Shown: positions 44,234 to 55,434 of the stretch, in pieces
How the letters are laid out: each line of letters begins with the position of its first letter
Numbering within the stretch: position 1 is the first letter of the stretch
Assembly: GCA_015179125.1 (NCBI GenBank)
Contig: WHVA01000011.1
Location: 1-64,000, forward strand
DNA length: 64,000 nt
Source of the DNA: Gautieria morchelliformis
Taxonomy: Eukaryota; Basidiomycota; Agaricomycetes; Gomphales; Gomphaceae
Direction: 5' to 3'
The notes under the pieces: generated by a model
Seen by the model: only the letters and a program-made list of their open reading frames with translations
Told to the model about the DNA's origin: nothing
The model's database searches: none
Translations under genes and position numbers: made by a program

Positions 44234-47177
44234 ATCAGCACATGTCCTCTGGACATAACATTATGGCACCGTCGTTTTGGACACTTGAACTTTCCTCATG
44301 TCCATCATTTGGTGTCAAAGGAGCTGGTCACTGGTCTGACTATCAAGTCACAGGCAACACCAGACCCCATCTGTGAGCCCTGCCTTGCAGGGAAACAACA
44401 TCGGGTAGTAAACAAGACAGCAAACTTCCATGCTACTGAACCACTTGTTCTCATCCATTCTGACCTCCATGGTCCCATGCCTGTAACACAGGATGGTTAC
44501 CGGTATTGGATTACCTTCATTGATGATGCCACCAGGCTATGGGTGGTCATCAAGCTGAAGGCAAAGTCAGATGCATTTGATGCGTTCAAGCGGTTCAAGG
44601 CATATGTGGAGAATGCCACGTCTCAGAAGATAAAGACATTGCGAGATGACAAGGGAGGGGAGTACATGTCCACAGAATTTGACATGTTCTTAGCTACTGC
44701 TGGGATTGCACGCCAGCACACTGTGCGGAATGAACCCCATCAGAATGGGGTAGCAGAGCGTGTTAACAGGACTCTCCAAGAGCAGGCCATTGCCATGCTC
44801 ACGGAATCTCACCTTCCAACTTCCTTCTGGAGTTATGCTGTGCCAGCCCTGGTCCATGTGAGAAATAGGTCCCCCACATCCGCATTGCAGGGAGAAATTC
44901 CCTACACTGTGTTTTATGGAAGTAAACCAGATGTCTCTCATTTACGGGTCTTTGGGTGCACAGCATATGTTCATGTCCAGAAGGACAAGCGCAAACCTCT
45001 TGGTTCTCATACCGAGAAATGTGTCTTTATTGGGTATCCTGCCGAGTATAAAGGGTGGATGTTCTATAATCCTCTGACCAGGAGGGTTATCATCAGCAAC
45101 ACTGCTGAATTTGATGAGCGTATCTTCCCAGGTCTAACAAGGGAAACCCACCCACCACTCCCAGAAGTTCCCCCTCCAGAACCATCTACCACTATTGAAG
45201 TGGAGCGACGTCCACCTCAGGTAGAGGTACAGGAAAAGGTGGGAGATATACCTAATCAGGTGGGAGCTGTTCCTGCACCTCTCCCAGAGCCTCCAGAAGC
45301 TGTCTCCCCTGACCCCAGTGATGGTTTGGATGATTCTCACTCTGACTCTGACTCAGACTATGAGGGAGTTACACCTCCACCTCCAATGAGATGGTATCCT
45401 ATGTGAGAGCGACGCCCTCCTGGCAGATGGTGGGAAGCCACCACATACAGAGAGGGAACTCCTGCTATTGAATCTAGCAGTGAGGAGGAGTCATCTCCAG
45501 CACCCTCCCAACCTGCTGATTCTGGAGAAGAATCTCTTTATACTCATGCTCAGACTGATACAGTGCTCAGTGCACAGGATGCCTGCACTCAAGGTCTCTG
45601 CCCACAGCACCAATCCCAAGTCATTTGCTGAGGCCATGAGACGCCCTGATGCAGAATATTGGTTCAAAGCTGCATATGATGAGATCCAAGCTCAGCTTGC
45701 CAATGGCACCTGGAAACTTGCCAAACTGCCCCCAGGCAGAAAGGCCATTGGCAGTCGATGGGTGTTTCTCATCAAGCGAAAAGCCGATGGGTCCATTGAT
45801 CGCTACAAAGGAAGGTTGGTGGCCAAAGGATATGCCCAGAGGCCTGGCTTCGACTACACTGAGACGTTTGCACCCACTGCCAAATGGGCTGCATTGCGTG
45901 CTGTGCTTGCAATGGCTGCCATTGAAGACATGGAGCTCGAGAGCATTGATATCTCATCTGCATACCTAAATGGAGAGCTTGATCAGGAAGTTTACATGGA
46001 GCAACCTGAGGGGTTCCACCAGGGTGCTTATGATGATTTCCTCAAGCTTCTCAAAGGCATCTATGGTCTGAAGCAATCTGGGAGAATCTGGCATCAGAAG
46101 CTCGATAAAGAGCTGCGGGAGATGGATTTTGTCAAAGTGAGGTGTGACCATAGCATTTGGGTGTACCAGAAGGGTGATGATAAGGTCATCATCCCGGTCT
46201 TTGTGGATGATTTGACCATTGTATCCAAGTCCAAGGAAGCCATGCGGCGTGTGAAGGATGAGCTGAAGAAGCGTTTTAAACTTAGGGACCTCGGTCCTAC
46301 GTCTTTCCTCCTTGGAGTTTCCATTGAGAGGGACTGAGCCAAGCGCACACTCACACTCTCACAGAAGCAGTATACCTTGGACCTTCTGGAGCGATATGGC
46401 CATTCTGATTGCTATAGAGTCTTTACTCCTATGGATCCTGGCTGCAGGCTGTCCACTGAACAGGCTCCCTCTACACCGGAGGAGGTTGAATTCATGAAAG
46501 ACAAGCCATATATTCATGCAGTGGGATCCTTGCTTTATTTGGCTACTGCAACCCGTCCAGACATAGCATATGCGGTGGGAGTATTGGCCAGATTCAACTC
46601 CAATCCTGGCATGGCACACTGGACAGCTGTCAAGCACCTCTTCAAATACCTGAAGGGCACCCTTGACTACAAGCTGACATACCAGCCGGGCTTGACACAG
46701 TCAACCCAGCTGTTTACGTCATACTCAGATGCAGACCATGGTGGAGACAAAGACTGTGGTAAATCCACTGGTGCATATGTGGTTAAAATGGGAACTGGAG
46801 CCATCAGTTGGAGAACAAAATTGCAGACCATGGTGACACTATCTACCACAGAGGCAGAATATATTGCGGCTGTCTCCGCAGGCCAAGAGATCCTTTGGTT
46901 GCGAAATTTGTTCACTGAGCTTGGGTGGAAACCTAGAGGTTCCTCCACACTCTTCATTGATAACCAGTCAGCAGTTCAAGTTGCTAAGAATCCTGAACAC
47001 CACGGGAGACTCAAGCAACTAGACTTGCGCTTCTACTGGCTGAGAGATGTGGTCACCGAAGGAAAAATCTCAGTTGCTCACATTCCCACCGATGAGATGC
47101 CAGCAGACATGTTGACAAAGTCGTTGACAAAGGTCAAGGTTGAACGCTGCAGGAAAATGCTAGGACTAATGCTATAA
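44234..47177 (+). pseudogene. Copia V integrase, reverse transcriptase and RNase H
   Basis: Integrase zinc region (HLNFPHVHHLV ... CEPCLAGKQH), then core blocks LVLIHSDLHGPMP, YWITFIDDATRLW, LRDDKGGEYMS and PHQNGVAERVNRTL. A Pro/Glu-rich linker has a stop at 45404 and a frameshift near 45600. RT shows AIGSRWVFLIKRKA, ESIDISSAYLNGE, YGLKQSGRIWH and the active site PVFVDDLTIVS. A stop at about 46335 precedes the RNase H blocks SYSDADHGGDK, STTEAEYIAAV and LFIDNQSAVQ. It ends DEMPADMLTKSL at 47177. Only a handful of lesions separate it from an open pol, so it is fairly young. Confidence 0.87.
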
Positions 47178-47747
47178 TGATTTGCACTGAGCATTGTTTA
47201 GCGCCTGGAGTGCTAAATAAAGTTTACAGTTGCTAATTATTTTCAGACTGCGCCAAACCTTGTTTTATCTTTACCAACGCTGTACATTTGCAATCAGCAT
47301 ATCCATGTGCCTCTCAGCGCGCCCATCTACTCCCGATTCCATCAGTTTCATCCAATCATCGCCACCTCCTTCTATCACATATCCCTCACCAGTACACTTG
47401 TCGCCGGTCACTGCCCAGTCCAATTCAGACCTTCTACCACCCGGCTTCGACACCCTACCATCATCTCCTTGCGACACTGCTTATTCAGGCAGTCATATAT
47501 CATCCATACCACTCATACCACAAGTTCGCATTAAGGATCAGTGGCATGCCATGTTCTTATGGGCAATGGGGATTTTACGATGGTGGATGAAGACTGATAT
47601 GCCGAGGGTGGAAGAGGTGACTCCTGCCGTAGACTTGGGAGCTTTAGAAGAGGAGCGGTTTGAGATGCTGTGGATGAAGTGATTGAGGCGGCGTTCCTTG
47701 AAAGGCTGTGAGGTGTAGGAATGCAGAGCTCTATTATCAGGTGGGAG
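47178..47747 (+). other. 3' region of copia V
   Basis: No coding domain. A polyadenylation-like aataaa lies near 47217. The block ends with the purine tract caggtgggag directly before LTR Y copy 3, which would suit a polypurine tract if Y is the LTR of copia V. Confidence 0.45.
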
Positions 47748-48021
47748 TGTTGAATGGTGATATTAGAAGCCCTATCCATTCCACATTTCCTCTAATTTTC
47801 TTGGTATTTTTCTATCCAGTAGTTAGTGACTTCTTGTTGACTCTTTCCTTTGTACCGGCACTTTTTGGCCTGCTTATATAAGCCAAGTGCCAGATAACAG
47901 CTGGGGAGTGTGGGAGAGTGCCCCTTATCTTGTGCACTCACCACACATCCCCAGACCTGCTGGGGTGTTTGTTAGGCTTATCAGGCTTGTTTTAAAGCTC
48001 CTATAACTTCGCTTTTTTACA
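47748..48021 (+). repeat. LTR Y copy 3
   Basis: Short form with a single 10-bp gcttatcagg unit. The flanks gggag and tatat do not match, so it may be a true 3' LTR or a recombination product. Confidence 0.85.
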
Positions 48022-48474
48022 TATATAGACAAAAAACTTGAATTTTACAAATGTGCAGGAAATCACTTGTATGATGCAAGGACATGCTCAGAAATTTTTT
48101 GGGCAAGGACGACAACGGACATTTGGCTGCTTATGTAATCAATCACGTGACCTTAGCGGAGTGCGAAAATTGAAGAAAAGCCTGCTGAACCAACCACATC
48201 TCTATACCTAGAGTGTCCAGCATGGGCTGGAAGTCTAAAGCATGCCTCGAAAACCTGAGAAAAGGTGCCCCAAATGACTTTTATCCAAAATTTCATTGTG
48301 AGCTCAACTTTATTGAGCAATACTGGGGTGCAGTCAAGTTCTGATACAGGTCAAGTGCACAAACGACAGATGTGGATGCCATGGAGCACAATGTGATTTC
48401 TTGCCTTGATGATATCCCATTGATCCAAATCCAGTGGTCAGTGGTTTCCAAGTCCATCATCTGAATATGGATTA
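48022..48474 (+). pseudogene. C-terminal fragment of a DDE transposase
   Basis: After several stops the frame reads [22 protein letters not shown], followed by a stop and TTDVDAMEHNVISCLDDIPLIQIQ. The motif with [10 protein letters not shown] is the third acidic site of a DDE transposase family common in agaricomycete genomes. Both ends are cut by Y LTRs. It has no complete domain and is inactive. Confidence 0.65.
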
Positions 48475-48815
48475 TGTTGAATGGTGATATTAGAAGCCCT
48501 ATCCATTCTACATTTCCTCTAATTTTCTTGGTATTTTTCTCTGCAGTAGTTAGTGACTTCTTGTTGACTCTTTGCTTTGTATCTGCGCTTTTTGGCATGC
48601 TTACATAAGCCAAAAAGCGCCAGCTAACAGCTGGGGAGTGTGGGAGAGTGCCCCTTATCTTGTGCACTCACCACACATCCCCAGGTATGATGTATCTAGC
48701 TGTATAATCTGATCTTGTGCACTCACCACACATCCCCAGACCTGCTGGGGTGTTTGTTAGGCTTATCAGGCTTATCAGGCTTGTTGTAAGGCTCCTATAA
48801 CTTCGCTTTTTTACA
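48475..48815 (+). repeat. LTR Y copy 4 (long form)
   Basis: 341 bp with an internal duplication of about 55 bp: the block tgtgcactcaccacacatcc occurs twice, separated by a segment with ctagctgtataatctgatc. No target duplication (gatta and ctttg). Confidence 0.85.
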
Positions 48816-48872
48816 CTTTGAGGGTCAGCGATGTGGGCAATGGTGGCCTTGCCCGAGCCTGAAGGATTGGAT

Positions 48873-49789
48873 TCAATGGTGCCCAATTTGGCCCTTCTTC
48901 CACATCACTCTCATCCTCATCCTCATGCTCTTCTCTTGCTCCATGCTCAGTGGATCCTCATCTTCTATCTCCTCAATAGTGACCCTGGGGACATGTTGGC
49001 CATGTCTCTCATTCTTTTCTGACCCACTTGCAGAAGATGCAATACTTTGAGGGTCAGTGGCTGTGCTCAGTCCTTTATTATTGCTTGCCCCTTCTTCTTC
49101 ACTTTCCTCCTCCTCTTGCCTCAAATTGGCCCCTGTCATAGGCATAATAGGCACTACATCTCTTTCATCAACCTCTTCCTCTTCCTCCTGCCTTTCCTCA
49201 ATCTGCTCCTTTGGTTTGTCACAAACAGCCGGTTGAATCCCAGAGTCTGTTGCGCACTCACGCGGCCATTTCTGAAAGAATGAACTAATATCAGCATACC
49301 CTTGTTCTGGGTAAGCTTTTCTACTCTTCTGCATGTCATGTTCATGCTGATGTTTAGTCCGTGGTGCAGGGTTGCCCATTTTATTATATCGCATTGGCCG
49401 AATGCTTGTCTTAGCAGCATCCAGGAAATTTGTGATTCCCTGCTGAAGTTTTGAGATAAATGTGAGTAAATGCCCTTCATCTTCAACTCCAAGGTCATCT
49501 GGTGTTGATTCAACATCATCAAATGATGTGATGCTGCTACATCTTGATATCGCACTGAATGAAACATCACTCAATGCTGTATCTGGACTATGGTCCATGG
49601 TGGGGCTTGGGATGGATGGACACTGCTTCTGGAGTATAGGGGAGGTCTGGTTGGACTTCTGGTATGTTCAACAGGCAGAAATGAGCAAGAAAGCCTTAAT
49701 AGTGAGTAAAATAGTGTCAACATCACCTTTTTTGCATATTTACCCAGGTTTTCTAGTCGCTTTTTTGCCCCAGACTTCTTGGGAGCCAT
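48873..49789 (-). CDS. Acidic protein of unknown function, probable transposon N-terminal part, truncated
   Basis: The start MAPKKSGAKKRLENLGKYAKK at 49789 is followed by an intron (GTGATG ... ACCAG, about 49667-49726) that restores KSNQTSPILQKQC and MDHSPDTALSDVSFSA. The protein is Ser-rich, then has LLTFISKLQQGITNFLDAAK, a motif YADISSFFQKW and two Glu-rich stretches, ending KGQIGHH. The Lys-rich start and the IxSFF motif resemble the N-terminal part of basidiomycete DDE transposon proteins. The neighbouring transposase C-terminus (48022-48474) lies on the opposite strand, so a direct link is not proven. The frame stops about 60 bp before LTR Y copy 4, probably truncated. Confidence 0.45.
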
Positions 49790-49809
49790 ATGGAATGTTT
49801 GGGACACTT

Positions 49810-50560
49810 ATATCTGGAGGTTTGGCCAGTGTCAACAACGGATGAACAATCAAGAGATGATAAGATCAGCATACCTTTGAAAGAGACTCTAGGGTTCGTC
49901 CCTGGAGGTTAGCCTGTGTCAACGATGGATGAATAATTAGTGTACCTAGACCCTAGATTAGCAGAGAACAGAACGGCTGGTTTTGTGGTTTTTATTTGAG
50001 AGACTTACCCGTCGTTGGATTATTACCCCAAGCAGAAGATCTGGGCCCCAAGAGGATTCTGCTGTCAGGTTTTCACCCTAAATGAGTTCTGTGGGCTCTA
50101 TGGTAGCAGGATCTGCTTTTCCGTTCGAGAACAGAGGATGTTCGAACGGGCAAGCTGTAAACAGCGTCACTGTGTCACACAAAAAAATAATTCAATCTCC
50201 GCTATATGCTTATGATATGCGGCAAAAATCGTGGGGACAGAAAATTGAACTTGTGTTTCCTGGACAGGGAATCACGTTTTATGAATTTTGAAATGAAAAA
50301 AAAATGAAAAAAAAAAATTTAATAGAAATTTTTATAAGCTTGATTTCAACAAAATAGTACCATAGAGTTGTTGAATAGTGTCTTATAGACAAACTTATGA
50401 TCTTACTTTTTTGATATTTCGAGTGTCTACAATAGGGAATGCAGTCTGGTGAGATGGCTTAGTTGGGCACTTAGAGGGTGCGCGGTTTATACTGCCGCTA
50501 TCTTATCATTGGTAGATTTATAAACTGAGGATATCCACTACACAGTTGGTTATTATCCTT
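49810..50560. other. No gene seen; A-rich tract at 50282-50330
   Basis: Short frames without domains. An A-rich stretch (atgaaaaaaaaatgaaaa-like) near 50290-50330 could be the tail of a retroposed sequence, but no source was found. Confidence 0.4.
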
Positions 50561-50563
50561 GCA

Positions 50564-50749
50564 TCAGCCCTTATCTCCTTGAGTATCTTTAGATTGTGGC
50601 TTCGTCACTAGTGTTGCCCTCACACCTTCCTTCTTCTTGATGAAAGACACCAGAGACACCATGGGCAATTTTGATGGGTGGATCCTTCCAGTGCAGAGGT
50701 TCTCTGTGAGGAATGCATCAAGTTCCACCTGCTTCCTTGGAGACAGCAC
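50564..50749 (-). pseudogene. Ty3/gypsy reverse transcriptase fragment
   Basis: A 62-codon frame reads LSPRKQVELDAFLTENLCTG, then RIHPSKLPMVSLVSFIKKKEG, which matches the beginning of gypsy RT (the PSKSPMASPxxFVKKKDG region). It is bounded on the right by a decayed copia V fragment. Confidence 0.7.
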
Positions 50750-51411
50750 TATCTAAACAGCTGCTGGGATTTGAAGAAGTCTTGCATGTTCCCCTTCTGA
50801 AAAGTAACCTCTTGTCTGTCTTGTATTTAGCTCGACATAAACACTTCCATGTCTCTATTGTTGGAGACAAGATGTTGTGCAATCAGCAAGGCAACCTTCT
50901 TTTTACTGCCACAGTGAAAACATGCCAGAATTTGCTAGGCTAATGGGGACATAAACCTTATCACACTGTCACTTTAGACACTTGAACTTTCCTGATGTCC
51001 ATCATTTGATTGTAAAAAAGCAAAGTTATAGGAGCCTTAAAACAAGCCTGATAAGGCTAATAAGCCTAACACCCCAGCAGATCTAGGGTTTGTGGTGAGT
51101 GCACAAGATCAGATTATACAGCTAGATGCATCATGTGTGGTGAGTGCACAAGATAAGGGGCACTCTCCCACACTTCCCAGCCGTTAGCTGGCGCTTTTTG
51201 GCTTATGTAATCAGCCCTAAAAGTGCAGATACAAAGTAAAGAGTCCACAAGAAGTCAGTAACTACTTGAAAGAAAGATACCAAGAAAATTAGAAGAAATG
51301 TAGAATGGATAGGGCTTACATCACCTTTCAACATTGATATGGAATCATCTACTACTATTGAAGTCAAGTGATTAGAATTGCTGGAACTTTGACCTTCACA
51401 AAGGTCATTTG
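50750..51411 (+). pseudogene. Decayed copia V fragment carrying LTR Y copy 5
   Basis: 50750-51010 corresponds to copia V 43720-44310 (LLGFEEVLHVPLLKSNLLSV; HLNFPDVHH), with internal deletions. It is interrupted by a Y LTR at 51011-51333. The 51339-51411 stretch resembles copia V around 45178 (ESSTTIEVK). Confidence 0.65.
51011..51333 (-). repeat. LTR Y solo copy 5 (long form)
   Basis: Flanked by TTGAT at 51006-51010 and 51334-51338, an exact target duplication. More diverged than the other copies. Confidence 0.85.
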
Positions 51412-51688
51412 TGTTGAATGGTGATATTAGGAGCCCTATCCATTCTACCTTTCCTCTAATTTTCTTGGTATTTTTCTCTCTAGTAGTTAGTGACTTCTTG
51501 TTGACTCTTTGCTTTGTATCTGCGCTTTTTGGCCTGCTTACATAAGCCAAAAAGCGCCAGCTAACAGCTGGGGAGTGTGGGAGAGTGCCCCTTATCTTGT
51601 GCACTCACCACACATCCCCAGACCTGCTGGGGTGTTTGTTAAGCTTATCAGGCTTGTTTTAAAGCTCCTATAACTTCGCTTTTTTACA
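51412..51688 (+). repeat. LTR Y copy 6
   Basis: Complete short form. The flanks atttg and aggca do not match, and it sits exactly at the inner edge of the right inverted arm. Confidence 0.87.
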
Positions 51689-54322
51689 AGGCATGGGACC
51701 ATGGAGGTCAGAATGGATTAGAACAAGTGGCTCAGTAGCATGGAAGTTTGCTGTCTTGTTTACTACCCGATGTTGTTTCCCTGCAAGGCAGGGCTCACAG
51801 ATGGGGTCTGGTGTTGCCTGTGACTTGATAGTCAGACCAGTGACCAGCTCCTTTGACACCAAATGATGGACATGAGGAAAGTTCAAGTGTCCAAAACGAC
51901 AGTGCCATAATGTTATGTCCAGAGGACATGTGCTGATCAGCCCGGCAAATTCTGTCATTGGCTGTGTGAGACCATCTAAGTGGGCTGTATTGTTTCCAGT
52001 TACTGTGGCAGTGAAGAGGAGGTTGCCTTGCCGATTGAACAACATCTTGTCTCCCACAATGGACACATGGAAGTGTTTATGTCGAGTTAAATACAAGACA
52101 GACGGGAGGTTACTTCTCAGAAGGGGGACATGCAAGACTCTTTCAAATTCCAGCAGACGCTTAGGTAGTCCATTTACAACTGGCTTAAACCTCACAGATC
52201 CAACCCCCGCTGAATGGATGGTTTGGCCATCTGCAAGATGAATGGGTATTTCAAGGGGTTGGTAAGTGGTGAACCAGTGACGATGAGGTGTCATATGTGA
52301 AGAGGCACCTGTGTCTGCAGTCCAGTCAGCACTCGCCTCGACAATGAGGGCATTTGTGGGACTAGTGGGATCTGGGAGAGAGATACTTGCATTGCCTGCA
52401 AATTCCACCTTGCTAGCTTCCTCCTCCTGCTCAGCCTGCTTGGCCTGCTCTGGCTTCTTCTTCCCCTTGTCTTTCTTCTTAGCCTTCCTCTCCTTGGCTT
52501 CCTGCTCAGCCTGACGCTTTGCATCCCTATATTTGAAGCAAGTTTCCAACATGTGGCCAGATCTAGAGCAGAAGTCGCAAGTAGAGGAGGATGACTGTGG
52601 AGTCTGGGCAATCTGAGCAGATTTCATGGCAATGGTAGTAGAATCAGTGCCACGTGGAGCACGGTTCTGCTGTTCCAAGATCATGGCTTCTTTGACGGTC
52701 TGATAGTCAAATTGAGGAAGCAACATGAGGGCAGATTTGAACGCAGTATACTCCTCAGGGAGTGCCCTGATTAGTGCCATAGCAGCCAGTTCTCCGTCCA
52801 TGTCATCAATGGTGAAGTTGGATGGACGCAAATCCTGAACCTTGTTTATGGCGTCATCAACTCTGGTCATGAGAGCATTGAGCGTCTCATCATCCTGTTT
52901 CCTGATGCTGAACAAGCCATCCAAAGCATTAAACCTGGTGGCAGGACGCTTCTGGAGGTGCACAGACTCCAGTTTTCACCACATCTGCACAGGATCTTCC
53001 TCCAAGCCCTTGACATGGACTTTCTGAGACGCTTCCAAGGCCAGATATATCTGTCCCGCTGCAATATCCCTGTCTTTCCTCCAGGACTTTAACTCTGCCA
53101 TCTCTGTGACGCCAGGCTGAGTATATGTAAAAAAGCGAAGTTATAGGAGCCTTACAACAAGCCTGATAAGCCTGATAAGCCTAACAAACACCCCAGCAGG
53201 TCTGGGGATGTGTGGTGAGTGCACAAGATAAGGGGCACTCTCCCACACTCCCCAGCTGTTAGCTGGCGCTTTTTGGCTTATGTAAGCATGCCAAAAAGCG
53301 CAGATAAAAAGCAAAGAGTCAACAAGAAGTCACTAACTACTGCAGAGAAAAATACCAAGAAAATTAGAGGAAATGTAGAATGGATAGGGCTTCTAATATC
53401 ACCATTCAACAGTATATTCCCCCTTGACCAGACTCCAGACCTCTTTGGTCATAAGCAATGCACGCATCTCCCCCACCCATGTATTATAGTTTCCCTCCCC
53501 AAGTTTAGTGACACGGTCACCGTCCTTTCCCATGACGCAGTCAACTAACACTAATAACTGAAAGACGAGCAGTTGTGACACTCCCCAACTCACTGGGATG
53601 ACTACCAGGATATTGTCAGGTGAGATAAAAGGTGACTCGACAGAGAGAACACCCCCAACAGTTCAAATCTATAACACAGCAGTGTCAGAGACGACACAAG
53701 GACCTAAAATCAAAGGGAAGAAATGGGTTGCAAGTGAGGGAATGGCGAAGAAAATGTGAATTGCCGGCCAGGATTTGATCCAAATGACAAATGGATTGGA
53801 CCAAACGAAAGAGCGCCCTTCACTTAGTCTTGGACAAGTGGGAGGCGCCTATCAGCGCACCAGTGGAGGCTCAGGGAAGCGAAATTTGCAGAAGTGTCCA
53901 GAACAGCAAGATGAGCACAATTTCAAGATGTGACCTTTGCAGCCTAACCCTGCAGGCTAATCCCTCAAATCTTGGACCCAGGCCTTCTCAGGAGCGTCAA
54001 CTACCCCCCCAGCGATCCAAATAAGCCCCCAGATAAGCGGTTGGAGGATGGGGTCCAAAAAATGCGAAAATGCAGCCAATGAGCAGGCTGATAAGGGCAC
54101 ACAAGGTGGATGGAGGTCCTGGGAGGTGTCCTGGGTGGATCTGGAGGTGCTGAAGCGATTGGTGACACTATCAGAGGTCCTAGGAGCTTATCAGGGGGTC
54201 CTGAGGCAAAATCTGAGGGGATAAATGAGGACCAAGGGTGGCAGCAATGACAGAGGAGGTGTAGGAGGTGCAGGAGGTGTCTGATAAGGCTTTAGATTGT
54301 CCTGTAGGGCAGTTTAAAGGCC
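51689..54322 (-). repeat. Inverted repeat, right arm, with copia V gag-protease copy
   Basis: Reverse copy of 41571-44482. It carries copia V gag from 53523 leftward, the same Y solo LTR (53126-53411), the same TGA in gag, and then an open frame 52963-51668 through the zinc knuckle, protease site and integrase zinc region, ending at DLHGPMP where LTR Y copy 6 begins. Unlike the left arm it has neither the 43948 solo LTR nor the 11-bp deletion, so it preserves the earlier state. Confidence 0.87.
53126..53411 (-). repeat. LTR Y solo copy 7
   Basis: Same insertion as copy 1 seen in the right arm; flanked by GTATA at 53121-53125 and 53412-53416. Confidence 0.9.
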
Positions 54323-54335
54323 GGGGCCCATAACC

Positions 54336-54662
54336 TGTAAAAAAGCGAAGTTATAGGAGCTTTAAAACAAGCCTGATAAGCCTAACAAACACCCCAGCAG
54401 GTCTGGGGATGTGTGGTGAGTGCACAAGATCAGATTATACAGCTAGATACATCATACCTGGGGATGTGTGGTGAGTGCACAAGATAAGGGGCACTCTCCC
54501 ACACTCCCCAGCTGTTAGCTTTTTTGGCTTATGTAAGCATGCCAAAAAGCGCAGATACAAAGTAAAGAGTCAACAAGAAGTCACTAACTACTGGAGAGAA
54601 AAATACCAAGAAAATTAGAGGAAATGTGGAATGGATAGGGCTTCTAATATCACCATTCAACA
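54336..54662 (-). repeat. LTR Y copy 8 (long form)
   Basis: The left flank gggcccataacc is identical to the left flank of copy 9 at 59658; the right flank acaga differs. No target duplication. It marks a rearrangement junction between the right arm and gypsy sequence. Confidence 0.85.
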
Positions 54663-55230
54663 ACAGATATATGCCGTGGATCGACCTGCCAATGGCTACG
54701 GACACTCCCTCTAAGGGAGTGACAAAATTTGCACATCAGGCTTAACGGAACCTGATGGCAGCACACGATGCAATCATAGAGCATCGCATGATGCAGACAT
54801 TTCACGCAAATAGGAAATGTCGCGAAGGGGACATATATGCGGTGGGAGACAGTGTATACCTGTCGACCCAGAATCTGACCCTACCAAAAGGAAGGGCCAG
54901 GAAGCTAGTGCCACAATATATTGGACCATATCGTGTGAAGGTGACCCACAATGACGCCTCGATGGTAACCCTCAAATTACTGGAAGAATTGAAAAACCAA
55001 CGCATCCCGCTGATGTTTCATACCAACCTCATATGACGGTATGAAGCGAATAACGACGACCTATTCCCTTATCGGGAAGCAAAGTCATTTTATGACTTTG
55101 GAGCGAAGGATGAGGAAGAGTGGCTCGTCGATGAGATCTTATCCCACTGATGGATAAACTTGAAGGACCTAGAGTTCCAAATCAGGTGGACTCTAGGAGA
55201 CGTGACATGGGAGGGAGCCCATGTCATCAT
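54663..55230 (+). pseudogene. Ty3/gypsy integrase C-terminal region
   Basis: The frame 54755-55036 reads AAHDAIIEHRMMQTFHANRK, then GDSVYLSTQNLTLPKGRARK and LVPQYIGPYRVKVTH, the usual SH3-like tail of gypsy integrase. After a stop it continues RYEANNDDLFPYREA and EEEWLVDEILSHRW, a decayed chromodomain-like segment. The DDE core is not present upstream, where LTR Y copy 8 cuts it. Confidence 0.75.
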
Positions 55231-55434
55231 GTAAGGACCTTGAGGCCCTAGACACCTATTTAGAGCTTCGAGGTGTGGCCAAGCCACATGACTTCCCTAA
55301 ATGACATTAGGTCACATCAGTCACGTGTGATCACCTGACGCGCCAGCCATGGTGCTATAAATTTTCACCTCAGATCTCTCCGAAGGAAGGCGCTTCGCTC
55401 CTTAAGAAGCAACTACCACCATCTTTGTTAGAAG
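55231..55434 (+). promoter_or_regulatory. Probable promoter/leader of gypsy element
   Basis: Noncoding stretch with gctataaatttt near 55350 followed by a pyrimidine-rich region and the start of the next open frame at 55435. It could be the 3' part of an LTR between the pol end and the following ORF, but no second copy is available. Confidence 0.35.

Larger units (their letters stand above)
41571..44482 (+). repeat. Inverted repeat, left arm
   Basis: Nearly identical, in reverse orientation, to 51689-54322. It covers 0.8 kb of leader sequence, the copia V gag, protease and the start of integrase. Both arms carry the same Y solo LTR in gag (42482-42767 and 53126-53411), so the duplication came after that insertion. 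Only this arm has the second Y solo LTR (43948-44233) and an 11-bp deletion near 43711. Confidence 0.85.
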
